A stretch of DNA of 64,000 nt, taken from the NCBI GenBank assembly GCA_037176885.1, contig JAWWNJ010000008.1, forward strand, positions 1,984,001 through 2,048,000, in the 5' to 3' direction. The notes below the pieces were generated by a model that had not been told where the DNA came from, did no database searches, and saw only the letters and a list, made by a program, of their open reading frames with translations. How positions within the stretch are numbered: position 1 is the first letter of the stretch; every line of letters begins with the position of its first letter. Positions 1-11,415 of this stretch are shown one piece after another. Source of the stretch: Favolaschia claudopus. Lineage: Eukaryota; Basidiomycota; Agaricomycetes; Agaricales; Mycenaceae. A program made the translations under genes and the position numbers.

Positions 1-550
1 ATCGACTGGCAGACAGCTTCAGCAAAACACGAACAGGGGTGGCCTTTTTCTTTTTCAGCAGAACGGGAGATGTGTGCATATATCGCTTGAGAAACCCCTG
101 GGTCGGACTCCATGCGGGGGACAATGAAGGCGGCGAATAGAGTAGCACTCTGACAATCAATGCGGGCTCGGTGGGATAGCTGATTTTGTTGTGGCCCATT
201 ATGGTGCCCAAGGTTAGATCCGTGACTTGGAATGAGGCGGGATCCTGCGATTTTGCCAACATATTTGTGATACACTCGGCATTCTGTGCCCGGTGTTGGT
301 AAATTGCATGAGGTTCACAACTAAAGAGCTGCACAAACTCAAGATACGCCACGGTACACCCAGATATAAAGCCCACCATTCCAGTCAACTTGCTGTATCT
401 AGACACGTTGCGATGTGCAATCCTAGCAGGCTTTGTCCGGTAGAGTGATGGTTTCTTCTTGTCATCGTTTACTTTCCTCGGTCCATTGAGTTTGAAAAGA
501 GCCTGACGTGCGCGGCATTGAGAGGTATAAAATGGGCGGGCAGGTCGCAT
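1..550 (-). CDS. Unrecognised protein, 3' end beyond window
   Basis: An uninterrupted minus-strand frame of about 183 codons starts at the ATG at 550 (MRPARPFYTSQ) and runs off the left edge without a stop. The first about 40 residues are rich in Arg and Lys with few acidic residues, as in a mitochondrial presequence. A short hydrophobic stretch (GMVGFISGCTVAYLEFVQL) could be one membrane segment. A basic tail region (LLKKKKATPVRVLLKL) lies near the edge. I recognise no family. A GTAAAC near 466 could be an intron donor, but the frame stays open through it. The neighbour on the other side is non-coding or carries only weak ORFs. That it is a gene is inferred from the long stop-free frame with its own ATG; the function is unknown. 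Confidence 0.5.
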   Translation of the reverse strand, partial: MRPARPFYTSQCRARQALFKLNGPRKVNDDKKKPSLYRTKPARIAHRNVSRYSKLTGMVGFISGCTVAYLEFVQLFSCEPHAIYQHRAQNAECITNMLAKSQDPASFQVTDLTLGTIMGHNKISYPTEPALIVRVLLYSPPSLSPAWSPTQGFLKRYMHTSPVLLKKKKATPVRVLLKLSASR

Positions 551-1989
551 TGGTTCCCGGGATTTTCCCGCACGAAATCGGATCCCAGATAAGCTAGTAC
601 TGGTAGTGTTGAGTCCTCGGTGGGGCGCGGTCGTAAAACTGGCTCGAGGCCACCCGAAACCACTTCAAAGTTCAAGTTCGGGCGACGAAATTAAAACGAA
701 ACGCGAGCACGTGATAATGTTACGCTGTGATAGCGTGTCAATAAATCTTGCTTCCGAACCGTGACGCGATCGTCCTCGCCTGAAGCGATCCAAACCACAG
801 GTAACCGCCCAAAAATGTTCTTACGGACTTCTGCTCTATCAGAATGCCTTGACTATCTGTTATCCTCTTGGAATGGGGCTCCTCCACACCAACCGTCCCT
901 CCAGGCAAGTCTGATTTGCTGCTTCAAAATTTCAAGAACGGATCCTGGAGGTGGTGCGCTTGGGCAGGCGTGGTTAGTCACTTTTCAAAAGATACTTTAG
1001 GCAGATTGCCCTGTCTCTGAACGCTGGCCGCGTTTTCTACTCTCTTTTAATGCCAGGCGCGTACTAATGGTGGCTTGGTGCTGGCTGCGAATTGCACCGC
1101 AACTCCCCTGATCACCAAACTGGTGGTCCAGATGCTGTCCCACCGTCCCGTCTGCTTCCAGAGTGATCAACCGGCGCTCACCAGCCTTGGCTCTCATAAT
1201 CAGACGATTCATCTCGCTCTCATCTGTGATAAACGACTCGGACGATACACCAATTTTGAGTGGGTTGAAGATCTTGCTGAACTTGTATATAGTCCTCATA
1301 TCCGTCTCTCTATGTTACGCTAATTCGTGCTAAGCCTCTGGCCTCTGTGGTCAACTTCAATTCAACATGATCCAGAAACTGAACGTGCCGCCGTCGATTT
1401 TTTCCACCCCGTTTACGCGTTTACAGGACGAAACCGCTCTCTGAATGGTTCAGGTGCAGTGATGTCCTCTGACCATAATGTGATCAATGTCTGTCGTCGC
1501 GTTCGTGCTGAGCGCTGAGCGTCCATTCGAATCACTTTCGGTCGAGACCCGTCTAGCCGCAATTGACGCTGTTGCGCAATTTTCTCTCAGTTTTCTCCCA
1601 GATTAATATTGAGATTCATTGAGGCTTGGATGTATCTTCAAGAGCAGATTGAGAGCGTTGGCATCCTCGAATTAGTGCGGCCAAATATCGATATTTATAT
1701 ACGACCACTGCAAGGTATTTTTAGCTTCTCGTTTTCACCGTCACGCAAGTTGTCGATCCAACACTTTGTTCTGTGCCTTGCAGAGCCCAGGCTATCTTTG
1801 CTCTTCATTGGTTTCGATGTGGTAGTAACCAGTGGTACGCTGGCGGGCCAGATGGGGTGTTTTGAGTGTCTACACCAAGTGATTGATGTTGTCAAGGTAA
1901 GGGATCAAAGCACACGATGATGGACATCCTCTCTCTTCAAGCTTGTGCCTCTACCATCTCTTACCTTCCACTCCTTTGTTCATAGCGCG
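551..1989. other. Intergenic with weak ORFs
   Basis: About 1.4 kb between the left-edge gene and the MARVEL-type gene. The only frames are short. One minus-strand frame (997-1299) is listed separately. A plus-strand frame at 1609-1920 has no recognisable domain and no clear splice partners. I see no RNA gene or repeat. Confidence 0.4.
997..1299 (-). CDS. Possible small hypothetical protein
   Basis: A 100-codon intact frame from an ATG at 1299 to TAA at 997. The N-terminus (MRTIYKFSKIFNPLKIGVSS) is basic and aromatic, followed by a mixed charged region with ITDESEMNRLIMRAKAGE. No domain, signal peptide or membrane segment is visible. The opposite strand is also partly open (1075-1323), so this could be a shadow or chance frame. 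It is kept only because start and stop are intact and the composition is protein-like. Confidence 0.25.
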   Translation of the reverse strand: MRTIYKFSKIFNPLKIGVSSESFITDESEMNRLIMRAKAGERRLITLEADGTVGQHLDHQFGDQGSCGAIRSQHQATISTRLALKESRKRGQRSETGQSA

Positions 1990-2887
1990 ATGGCATTCTC
2001 CTCTGTGGGCCGGAAGAAAGTTGCCGTTCACCGTGTGTTCTGCTCGAAAGTTAACGAAACTTGAATTCTCAAAATTTCTCTAGTTTTCCTCCTCCTCATA
2101 AATATCGTCGTGCTCGCCCTCTCCACCAGGGTCAACCAATTCCAAGAGTTCTTTTGTTGGCCCTCGTTCATTGTGCACTTGACCGCGCGCTCATGTTCTC
2201 CCAGTCATCGCCGATCGCTTCCCCTTCATCCTCTCCATCATTACCTTCGCCGTCCTTGGATTGATGTTCGTATCTCTGGTCATGTCTCGAAAAACTATGT
2301 ATCTAATGTCATGCAGGACACTCGTCGATTTTGTCACGAACAGCTCGTACACCGGTCGTCCCCAATTCGAGCTCGGTGTCTTCTCTGTGTTGGGTATTTT
2401 CTGGTTGGGTGCGCTTGATTGACTTCCCTTCAAATACAGTTGATTATAATACTTTCCCTCTCAGCTTTCAATGCTTTCTCAAGCTCCCGCTGGAATGGTG
2501 TCCCCTTCAACTGCGCCAGCGAAATCCCCAGTGGTGCGTGCCGCAGGACATTGATATACCTCGGCTCACATATGCCTTCAGACTTCCCCGACACACTCCA
2601 ATGGTGTCAAGAGCTTGCCGCTCTCCGCATATTTGTCTGGGTCGAGTGGATCATCAGTGCGCCCTCTTTTCTTATCCAGCCTTAACAGTGCTTACACCCT
2701 TTCAGTCCTCTTGACCGCATTAGTCACTCTGCAATACACCCTCTCGCAGAGCAACAGCGGCAACAAGCACGTCTTTGACGGCCCCCTCTCCCGCTACGAG
2801 CCTTCTCGTGGCCAACACAACATCACCACCAACGTCAACAACTACCCATTCGGCAATAACGAGTACTACGAGAAGAACTCGTACTGA
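1990..2887 (+). CDS. MARVEL-domain-like four-helix membrane protein
   Basis: Exons join in one frame with 45-60 nt introns: 1990-2032, 2084-2155, 2205-2265, 2317-2408, 2465-2533, 2582-2656, 2706-2887. The intron at 2266-2316 is a multiple of three and may be retained. The first ATG gives MAFSSVGRKK, then a membrane helix (LFLLLINIVVLALSTRVNQF), a second helix (FILSIITFAVLGLM), a third containing FELGVFSVLGIFWLAFNAF, and a fourth (ALRIFVWVEWIIIL). The Cys-containing loop before helix four and the hydrophilic Asn/Tyr-rich tail are typical of fungal MARVEL proteins (known of the family), which sit in the plasma membrane or vesicles and often act in membrane apposition. The specific role cannot be read from sequence. 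Confidence 0.72.
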
Positions 2888-3236
2888 GTTGTCAATGTCA
2901 TGATGGCGTGGACCTGAAGCTGGAATATAGTGTTGCGATTTACGATTCTGAAGGGATTGAAATCTGCTGGCTGGCTGGTCCCCTTGATGATGCAATTTTC
3001 TCTTCCCTTCTGGGGCAGTTCACGACTACTCCGTCTTTTGAAAAATTTTGAATGTATACCCGTTGTTTCTCCCTGCACAGACGGGGTGTTTGACGATTTG
3101 TGTGAGCGGTATGAGCGCGAAATTATGAAATTAGTGCGAGTCTGGTTGTGGGCAATTTTGAATCAGACGCTTCCGCCAAACAGACTCTGAAATTTCTCTC
3201 CGCCACCCGGTACTAAGTACTCACCGCGTCTACAAA
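2888..3236. other. Intergenic, 3' UTR and promoter
   Basis: About 350 bp holding the 3' end of the MARVEL-type gene and the promoter of eIF3L. I see no gene, repeat or RNA structure. Confidence 0.5.
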
Positions 3237-5675
3237 ATGGCTCAGCCCCGCGTCGCATTGTGGGCCGCAGAGGCTGACGACATGGACGACGACCTCCAAG
3301 ACATGTCTCTGGGGAACTACGGCCAAAACGGGCACTACGACGACAGTTTGTATTTTTTTCGTGGCGATCATCGTCGAGGCTCTAACATGTATCTCGTCGT
3401 CTGTTCTCCCCGGCAGCATTCTTCCAGCAGCCGCAAATCGATGAGGCGACGCTCATGGCGATGCAGCAGCATATGGCGCAGCAGGCTGCTTTTGCGCAGA
3501 TTCCGGACGTGGTTAAAGGCGTGCGTCGAGTTGCACGTCTTCGAGCACCCAGTACTCAACGATTGCTCTGCTTGCTTTAGTTCATCGTCCACTTTCACCA
3601 AGCCGTGCTGGAGAACAACTTGCCTGAGATCACGATAGCGTATGAGAGTGGATGGAACAAATATACGGAAAAGTTTTATTCAAGAACGGAGTGGCCTGAG
3701 GCGGAGATTATCGCGCCTCTGGTGAACGACGGTGCGTGTACACATCTACATATTTCTTCGTTCCGACCAACCAATGTTGCGAACTTATAGACTCCATCTT
3801 CCTGATTCTGTACCGCGAATTATACTACCGTCACGTATACTCACGGCTGCAGCCCAACATCGATGACCGTTTCCACTCCTACGAGAACAGCTGCGAGCTG
3901 TTCAACTATCTGCTCAGTGAGTTACCCCGTTGGAATATCACTTGAACCGTCATTTACCTCTCGCATAGACTCGGAGGGACCTGTAAAGCTTGAGCTCCCC
4001 GAGCAATGGTTATGGGACATCATCGATGAATTCATCTACCAGTTCCAGGTGTTCTGCACCTGGCGGTCAAAAGTAAAGTCCAAGACGGACGACGAGCTTC
4101 TTATGCTTGCTGAGGGTGGTCCAGTGAGTCGTATTCCCGAACCCTGGACGCAGTCGCCGAACGAAATATCAAGGTCTGGAGCTCATACAGCGTCCTTAAC
4201 GTCCTCTACTCCCTCATCCAAAAATCCAAAATAAACGAGTATATCGCCGCACACCAAGCAGGGAAGACGCCGGAAGAAATCGCGTATGTCAGGTCTTGTA
4301 CAATCAAATTCAACACTGATCCATCTAAACAGAGAGATCGTCGGCGAATACGGGGTGCGACCTCTATACCGCCATCTCGGTTACTTCAGTATCATCGGTC
4401 TCCTGCGGGTGCACGTCCTCCTTGGGGATTTCACGCTCGCACTCAAAGTCATGGAGAATGTCGAGCTGAACCAAAAAGTCAGCCAGAACGATATCCGTTC
4501 CTCCCTTTTTTTCTCATTTATGTGCAGTCACCCTACACACGTGTGACGGCCTGCACAGTCGCCACATACTACTATGTTGGCTTCTGCTACATCATGCTGC
4601 GGCGGTACCCGGATGCGATACGGACTTTCGTTTCAATATTGAACTGGATAATGCGGATGAGGCAGTATCATACGAGGAGTTACCAGTATGATCAGGTGTG
4701 TCTCGAGTTGTCCTGGATTTCTGTGTTGCAGTATTCACCTCTTCTTTAGATAAGTAAAACTGCGGATCGAATGTATGCGCTGTTTGCTATCTGCAATGCT
4801 CTTTCGCCGAGTAGGTTGGACGATAATATCGCCAATATATCGAAGGAGCGATATGGTGAACAATTTGCCAAGATGGCCAAGGGGCAGTGAGTTTTGCGGT
4901 CTTCCTATCTGCGCAGTGGGTAGGTAATTGATCACGCCTTCAGGGAGGATGCCATTCCTGCGTTCAAGGAACTTTTCCTGTACGCATGCCCGAAATTCAT
5001 CAATGCCAACGCTCCGCCGTACGATGATCCCGTCGCGCTCAACACCCTTCTTCAATCCTCCCCTGACACGTCCTCGCCCGACTTTGATTCGTCCGCCCTC
5101 TCAGATCCCGCACAAAGGCATCTGAGCCTACTTCTGTCGGACGTCGTGGCGTATACGCCCGTCCCTACGCTTCGCAGCTTCCTGAAGTTGTACACAAGCC
5201 TAGGCGCGAAGAAGCTTGCCAACTTCTTGGACGCGGATGAGGAGGAGATGGTGCAGCAGTTGATGGTCATGAAACAAGCTAGTCGGAGCGTAACTCATGT
5301 TCCTGGCGGCAAGGGGTTGTTGGATGGGCAGACTGCGTCGACGAGTGATCTGAATTTTGTTATTGACGAGGTTGGTTAATTTTCGTTTCGTGTCAAATTT
5401 TTTCTGAGGTTGATCGCGATGTCTTGCAGAATATGGTACATATTGCGGAGTCTACTGTTGGACGGCGGTATGCCGGGTGGTTCATCAAGAACACGGAGCG
5501 CACGCAAAAGTTGTATGATGATTTGAAGAATCAGCCTATGCCTCCTCCATCTAAAAGTGCTGGGCATGGTGCCAATGGTGCTGGAGCGCCTGTAGCGCCA
5601 GTCCAGACGGACGTCAAGCCAGTCAGGACTGGGCAACCGAAGGTTGCGTGGGGAGGGGTGAAGGTCGGAGCATAG
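3237..5675 (+). CDS. Eukaryotic translation initiation factor 3 subunit L
   Basis: The start is at 3237 ([15 protein letters not shown]) and the stop at 5675, with about ten small introns. After joining, the family signature runs in order: [42 protein letters not shown], a block around [33 protein letters not shown], a TPR/PCI-type region with [13 protein letters not shown] and [20 protein letters not shown], then a PCI C-terminus ([13 protein letters not shown]). A Pro/Ala-rich tail follows. The eIF3 complex binds the 40S subunit and promotes mRNA recruitment in the cytoplasm; subunit L is a PCI-domain member of its core. Fungi such as budding yeast lack it while basidiomycetes keep it. Length is in the normal range and nothing looks broken. 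Confidence 0.95.
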
Positions 5676-6060
5676 TAGTAGGAGCGTAGATATAATGCGA
5701 CATTTATTTGCCATCGAGCTGAGGGAGTCAACGATTCCGTATCATTGATGTCGATCCCATCCTGTTTTCTTCTGCTTTGACCGCGTCCAAACCGCGTCGC
5801 AATTCAAACTTTTGACTGGCAAGTTCAGACTCAATTTCACCACGCGCCGCATATGTGGCAGGTAGTCGTCGCCCACGTAAGGCCGGGCCAATACTTAAGA
5901 GAAGAAGCATCGATCGACTGCGCGGACTGCGCACTTGGGCGCTGATATATGGAATCCGAATTGAATAAATCTTCCCTCCATCTTCTCAAGAGCTGCGTAC
6001 TAGCTGCGTATAAGACAACCACGCGCCATGATACTGGATCCAAATTCTTCAAAGTCGGCC
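5676..6060. other. Intergenic between eIF3L and the glucosyltransferase gene
   Basis: 385 bp between same-strand genes. Short minus-strand frames here have no support. It likely carries the 3' UTR of eIF3L and the promoter of the next gene. Confidence 0.5.
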
Positions 6061-9000
6061 ATGCACGCAGACTCGGAGCTCGAAGACATTCCGCCAGCGT
6101 ATGAGAGGGGCAGTTTCCAGCTAGACAGAGACTTCATCGACAAAAATGCGGCTGTAGGAGGTTAGTGGCCGTTTGCGATTTGCGATTCACCGTTGTTGGC
6201 TGACTGACAAGTTCCAACTTATCAGAGGATGGACGCATTGATCTCGATTTCGATTCTAAGCTTGGGAGAGCTCTTGCGAATCTTGTTCCTGGTCCACCGC
6301 CATATATACCCACCGATACAGTTCCCAGACGACGAGAATGGCATATCAAAATGAATATCGTTATACAAGTCGTGGGCAGTCGAGGAGATGTCCAGCCATT
6401 TATCGCCCTGGGGAACGAGCTGCAGAAACACGGTCATCGCGTCCGCCTAGCCACACACGACACATTCGAAAGCTTTGTGAGGACGTCTGGTCTCGAGTTC
6501 TATCCTATTGGAGGCGACCCAGCTCAGTTGATGGCATACATGGTAAAAAACCCTGGCCTCATTCCTGGGATACGAAGCCTGCGATCGGGAGATATCGGGC
6601 GTAAACGTGCGATGGTTGCAGAGATGCTTGAGGGATGCTGGCGGAGCTGCATAGAACCGGACACGGTCTCGGGCGCCCCCTTCGTCGCGGAGGCGATTAT
6701 CGCCAACCCACCGAGCTTTGCGCATATTCACTGTGCACAAGCGCTTGGTATTCCTGTTCATCTCATGTTCACTATGCCTTGGACGAGCACCCGAGCGTTT
6801 CCGCATCCGCTGGCCAATCTCAAATACACACGCACCGAACCAGGAATCGCAAACTATGTTTCATACGGAATCGTGGAATTTATGACATGGCAAGGGTGAG
6901 CTCACAACCAAATGTATCTGCTCGGGAACCGACACGAATAATATACATCCAGGCTAGGGGACGTCATCAACAAATTCCGCCTCACACTTGATTTGGAACC
7001 TGTGCCACTCACCGAGGGCCCTTATCTCGCGGAAACTCTCAAAGTTCCTTTCACGTATTGCTGGTCGCCGGCATTGGTACCGAAACCTATCGATTGGCCC
7101 GCTCACATAGGTAAATTGCATTCTTACACCTTAAAGTTCGACATCTCACCATGCCCTTCCAGATGTCTGCGGATTTTTCTTCCGCGAGCCTCCGGACTAT
7201 GTGCCTACTCCGGAATTGGATGCTTTTCTTCGATCTGGACCTCCGCCTGTATACATCGGCTTTGGAAGCATCGTAATTGACGATCCGGAGCGCATGAGTA
7301 CCCTCATTCTCCAAGCGGTACAGACAGCAGGAGTTCGAGCTATCATATCTCGGGGATGGAGCAAACTCGATGGTCCGCCTTCGGACAATGTTCTGTTCAT
7401 TGGAGATTGCCCGCACGAGTGGTTGTTTCAGCGCGTTGCCGCTGTTGTACATCATGGAGGTGCGGGTACCACGGCATGTGGGTTGATGAACGGAAAACCC
7501 ACGACGATTATACCCTTCTTTGCCGAGTGAGTAAACGTAGTCTTCTTCGACTGGCTCTTCCCCTAATAATCGTGCATCTAGCCAACCGTTTTGGGGCCGC
7601 ATGGTCGCTACTGCCGGTGTTGGACCAAGACCTATCCCTCACAAAGAGCTCGATGTTAAGAAACTCGCGGACGCCATTGCATTCTGCCTAGCCCCTGCTC
7701 GACTCGCAGCGGCTCAAGTCATTGCAGAGAAGATGAAGTCCGAGTCCGGAGTTCAAGCTGCGGTTGCAGCTTTTCATGCCAACCTTCCTCTGGAACGCCT
7801 CAGGTGCTTCCTGCTGTCGGACCGTCCTGCCTGCTGGAAAATCAAGATACGCGGAAGGAAACTCCGGTTATCGAAGGTTGCCGCTGAAGTACTCGTCAAC
7901 AATTCAGAATTCAAGCGCAAAGCCCTGGAAATGTGCGTGCTTTTCCCTTGTACGAAACGATGCCGTTAATTGACCGAATGTTGCAGCCACCGGACAAAGA
8001 AAATCCGCATTGAAAATCGCCGCTGGGATCCAGTGACTGGCAGCTCTTCCGCTGTTACCGCCACGCTCACCGATATACTTGATGCCACGGCGGGAATCGT
8101 TGTGAAACCGTACCAGGAGTATAAACGCGCAAACTCTAGTGCTCCTGCATCTCCTGTCGCTTCAACTTCTAAGCTTGATCCCGGCAAGACTTCAAAGCGA
8201 ACCTCGACCATCTACGCTCCGACGATATCTTCACCGGAAACCGAGTCGCTCGCCTCTATAAAGGGCCTTCCGCCTTCTCCCCAAAGCTCCATCAGCGATG
8301 CCGACACTGTCACCATGGTTGCTGACACTGACGAAGGCGATTTTGAGGACGACGAGAGCGAGGTTTTGGATAAGGAGCACGGAGACGACACTGGTACCAA
8401 CAAAGCTCGAGCGCCAGGTCGATTGAGAAAGAAGGCGCCGAGTAAAGATAAAGGGAAGGGAACAAGTCACAGACCGACACGCTTAAAAAAGATCCCCTCC
8501 GCCAAAACAGACGGCGAGAGTTCTGCGTCTGGCAGTGGGATGGCGACTGCTGGAGCAATGGCCGTTGCTTCCAGCAAGAGTATCGCCAGTGTCGTCACGA
8601 CAACCATACGAGGGGCTTCAATTGATATTCCTATCGCCTTCGCAGAAGGCATGCGCAACATTCCCAAGCTGTACGGCGAGGAAGTGCGGGATTACGGCCC
8701 AGTCAAAGACTGGAAGAGCGGCATCGTTGTTGGAGGGAAGGCGCTCGTGTTAGGCTTCTCGGAGGGGTTGGCCGATATTGTCGTGCAGCCGTATAAAGGC
8801 GCGAAGGCAGAGGGAGCTACGGGATTCGTGAAAGGGTTTGCGAAAGGAACTGTGGGTTCGTTTGTGAAGACGACTTCTGCCACTGTCGCAGGGGCAGCCT
8901 ATCCTGTCCAAGGCTTTTACAAGACATTCAAATCGCTTGGGCAGGGCAGTTCCGTCAAATATATCTCGAATGCCACACACGAAGAGGGAAAGTGGCTTTT

Positions 9001-9175
9001 GTCTATGGAACAAGGCTTACTTTCCTCTCGTGTCGTTGCCGCATACGACGAGTTCATGCAGGATAAGGGCAAGGGCAGATTCAGTATGCCTTGGAGTAAC
9101 CCCCCGCCTCCACCGCCGAAAGATACAAATTATCTCGTAGGTCATCGGAGTCGAGACTCTGATGACAAAACCTAA
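6061..9175 (+). CDS. Sterol-glucosyltransferase-like GT1/GT28 enzyme with long C-terminal extension
   Basis: Exons join in frame as 6061-6160, 6226-6895, 6953-7110, 7163-7526, 7582-7932 and 7987-9175. The N-terminal donor-fold motif [20 protein letters not shown] starts in exon 2. The sugar-nucleotide-binding part carries [14 protein letters not shown], followed by IIPFFADQPFWG, the pattern of Atg26-type UDP-glucose:sterol glucosyltransferases (family knowledge). The enzyme would transfer glucose from UDP-glucose to a sterol or other lipid at membranes. Exon 6 adds about 400 residues. These include a Ser/Lys/Asp-rich linker (from about 8150 to 8560), then a Gly-rich hydrophobic module with [20 protein letters not shown] and [12 protein letters not shown], resembling amphipathic repeats of lipid-transfer protein tails. 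The tail ends in a Pro-rich stretch near 9100. No PH or GRAM domain like that of Atg26 is visible. Confidence 0.85.
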
Positions 9176-9501
9176 GTAGACTTGTTGAAGACTCGTTGCT
9201 AATTCTATACCTGGTCTGAAATTGAAAACACAAATGAGAAGAAATGAAACACTACTTGAACTAACAACTCGCACGAGAGTTAGCATCGCAGCGACTGGCG
9301 GAAGGAGAGTGTGCTTTTCTCGTGTGCTACTGATTGTACTTCAAGTTGATTTCAATTATGACTCTCATTCGTTGAAGCTTGTTTTCATACTCATGGTCAG
9401 GTTACTCTCGCTCGCAAGTTTCGATAACGCGCAATATGTTAATACGAGACTCGGCTCACGTTCGGGCGCAATTCACACTAGTCGTTGATGCGCTATCATT
9501 T
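9176..9501. other. Intergenic flank of the retroelement
   Basis: 326 bp from the glucosyltransferase stop to the left repeat of the retroelement. No gene seen. Confidence 0.5.
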
Positions 9502-9780
9502 GTCGAGTTTAGAGCTTGCTTTACTGTAGTCTAATTCCGTACGGTATGAATACTACATTTTCTTCTCCTCCATCCTCTTGCTCCTCCCGACGTCGATGCC
9601 CGGGGTATCTTCGCAAAGCACGGGTTTCTGAGCCGCGCTGTGTCACTCCTGGCCAGTGCCTGCTGCAGCCGGGCTGTTGCTCCTATCACGGTTGATAGCT
9701 CATAAGTAGGTGAGTCGGCTCAGGGGTCTCCATCTCTTTGTCTCCTTCGTCGTCGACTTCCCGCCTGCTCATTTCTGTTA
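9502..9780 (+). repeat. Split direct repeat A1
   Basis: 279 bp, beginning GTCGAGTTTAGAGC and ending CATTTCTGTTA. It is identical by eye to 12650-12928. It forms the left end of the element and precedes the Gag-like ORF by about 50 bp, so it likely contains the promoter. Confidence 0.93.
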
Positions 9781-9828
9781 TTATCGGAACTCCGTTCCCA
9801 TCCTCCCTTACACTCGTCAATTTCTATC

Positions 9829-11085
9829 ATGAGCGGTGATGGTCTCGGTCGTGAAATCGTCCCTAGTCCTTTGGCTCAGCAAACTCCTAACAACGGCGGG
9901 AATCCTGGCTCTGGCACTGGCCATGGTGCTTCCGTCGGCGCAGGATCTGGTGTTTCTGGCGTCACAGGTTCCGGCGTCGCAGGCGCTGACGGCAACGGTC
10001 CTGTCGGTACAGGGGCCGCCGCTACCACTGTGCAAGCCGAATGCGAACACATCGTTGACGAGTTCCGCCGTCAGCGTGTGCCTAAAGGTCGAGCCATCTC
10101 AGACATCTACAATAAGCTTGTCAGCGCTAACGTTGGTTCTGCGAACGACGTCGAGACGGCCTTCAATTCGTACCTCAAAGCAATTGAAGATAGCGTCCAG
10201 CAAGACGATAGAGCAGCTGATCGCGGACGCGCGCGCGGGGCCGACCTGGGACAAGACGGTGGGCCAGACGGCGTTACGGTTGGTGAGCAATCCGGAGGTC
10301 GCCCTGGCTCATCGCTCGAGTCCCAGTATCCCTGGGTTGTGTCTAGCTTCATACATTCAGCAGTTCAGCCTCTTTCGGCTAATCTTACCCAGACCCTTGC
10401 GACCCTCAAGCTCCTCTTGCAGGATGTCAAGGCCGCGAAACGTTCGATCATCACGTTTCCCGACTGCCCCGAGTTCCCAGACTCTGAGTGGGTCAACATG
10501 GTCAACGGTCGTGCAATCAATCTTGATGCTGTCCTCACCGGTTTGTTCTCTACCACAACCGACGACGAGCGCTCCGAAACGCTGGGAGGCTTGGAGATCC
10601 GTCTCGGTTCCGTCGCACCAACCAAAACCGTCAGCGACATGGGGATGTGGACCGTCGCCTTTGACCGCATGCGCATTGCTACCGTGTTCGTCTTCCCCCA
10701 TCGTTCCAGCGAGCTCTCCGGCTACCGCGACTACATCATTGGCCTCTTCGCGGCCACGCAGTCCTTGTTTCACGGTCGTATCATCGAGTTCGATAAGGCC
10801 GTCAGGAAACGCGTCGCGCAGCGGAAAGATACTGAACTCACCGACTTCCACAAGTTCTTGGATATCAAGACCGCCCTCGTTGATTCCATCGGTGTCGGTG
10901 TCGTTCCTGCTCAGCGCGAATCCAACGCTGGACCAGCTCGTAAACCCAAAGCAGAAGTTTGCAACAATTGGAACAACTCACGCTGCACCGCCAACGCCGG
11001 CGCGTGCCGCCGTCTCCACGTTTGCAATGTCTGCAAGACCGCAGGCCACAAAGGCCCCGACTGTCCCGATCGAGCTCAGAATTGA
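9829..11085 (+). CDS. Gag-like protein of the YR retroelement
   Basis: 418 codons without introns, from ATG at 9829. The N-terminal 60 residues are Gly/Ser/Ala-rich and low complexity. The middle (about 70-340) is a helical, moderately charged region with no enzyme motif. The C-terminus is a Cys/His cluster: CNNWNNSRC, then CRRLHVCNVC, then HKGPDC, a zinc-knuckle-like nucleic-acid-binding arrangement known from Gag-like ORFs of fungal DIRS-type elements. It lies just inside repeat A1 and upstream of the recombinase in the same frame, separated by stop codons. It probably packages element RNA. The +2 frame is also open for over 1.5 kb across this gene, which I treat as a shadow. Confidence 0.75.
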   Translation: MSGDGLGREIVPSPLAQQTPNNGGNPGSGTGHGASVGAGSGVSGVTGSGVAGADGNGPVGTGAAATTVQAECEHIVDEFRRQRVPKGRAISDIYNKLVSANVGSANDVETAFNSYLKAIEDSVQQDDRAADRGRARGADLGQDGGPDGVTVGEQSGGRPGSSLESQYPWVVSSFIHSAVQPLSANLTQTLATLKLLLQDVKAAKRSIITFPDCPEFPDSEWVNMVNGRAINLDAVLTGLFSTTTDDERSETLGGLEIRLGSVAPTKTVSDMGMWTVAFDRMRIATVFVFPHRSSELSGYRDYIIGLFAATQSLFHGRIIEFDKAVRKRVAQRKDTELTDFHKFLDIKTALVDSIGVGVVPAQRESNAGPARKPKAEVCNNWNNSRCTANAGACRRLHVCNVCKTAGHKGPDCPDRAQN

Positions 11086-11415
11086 GTTGACTGCACCATT
11101 GAGCCTAGCGCTGGTGGTTGCCTCGGTCTTCTCGTCTCTGGTTCGGTCCCGGTCCGTCGTTTTCCCTCTTCTTCACGTCTGGAGCATCTCCGGAGGCAAC
11201 ATTCACTCGTCATCGAGCCCGGAGCTGGTGCGAGTCGTTGTCGTCCCGAGGTTTTCCATGGCGCCCGAGACCCGCGAGCCTAGCATCACCCTTCCATCGA
11301 GCCTCGTGCTGGTGGCTGAGCTGGTGTGCAGGTGCCGCGTCGTCGTTGTGGTGCAGTGTCAAGGTGTGCGAGTTCTCCATTATACCCCCGCGGGATACGT
11401 CGGGGGCGTCGTGGG
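11086..11415 (+). other. Gap between Gag and recombinase where RT/RNase H is missing
   Basis: About 330 bp, GC-rich, with two in-frame stops after Gag. None of the reading frames shows a reverse transcriptase catalytic box or an RNase H motif. In related elements the RT/RNase H ORF sits here, so this is the likely deletion scar. Confidence 0.6.
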
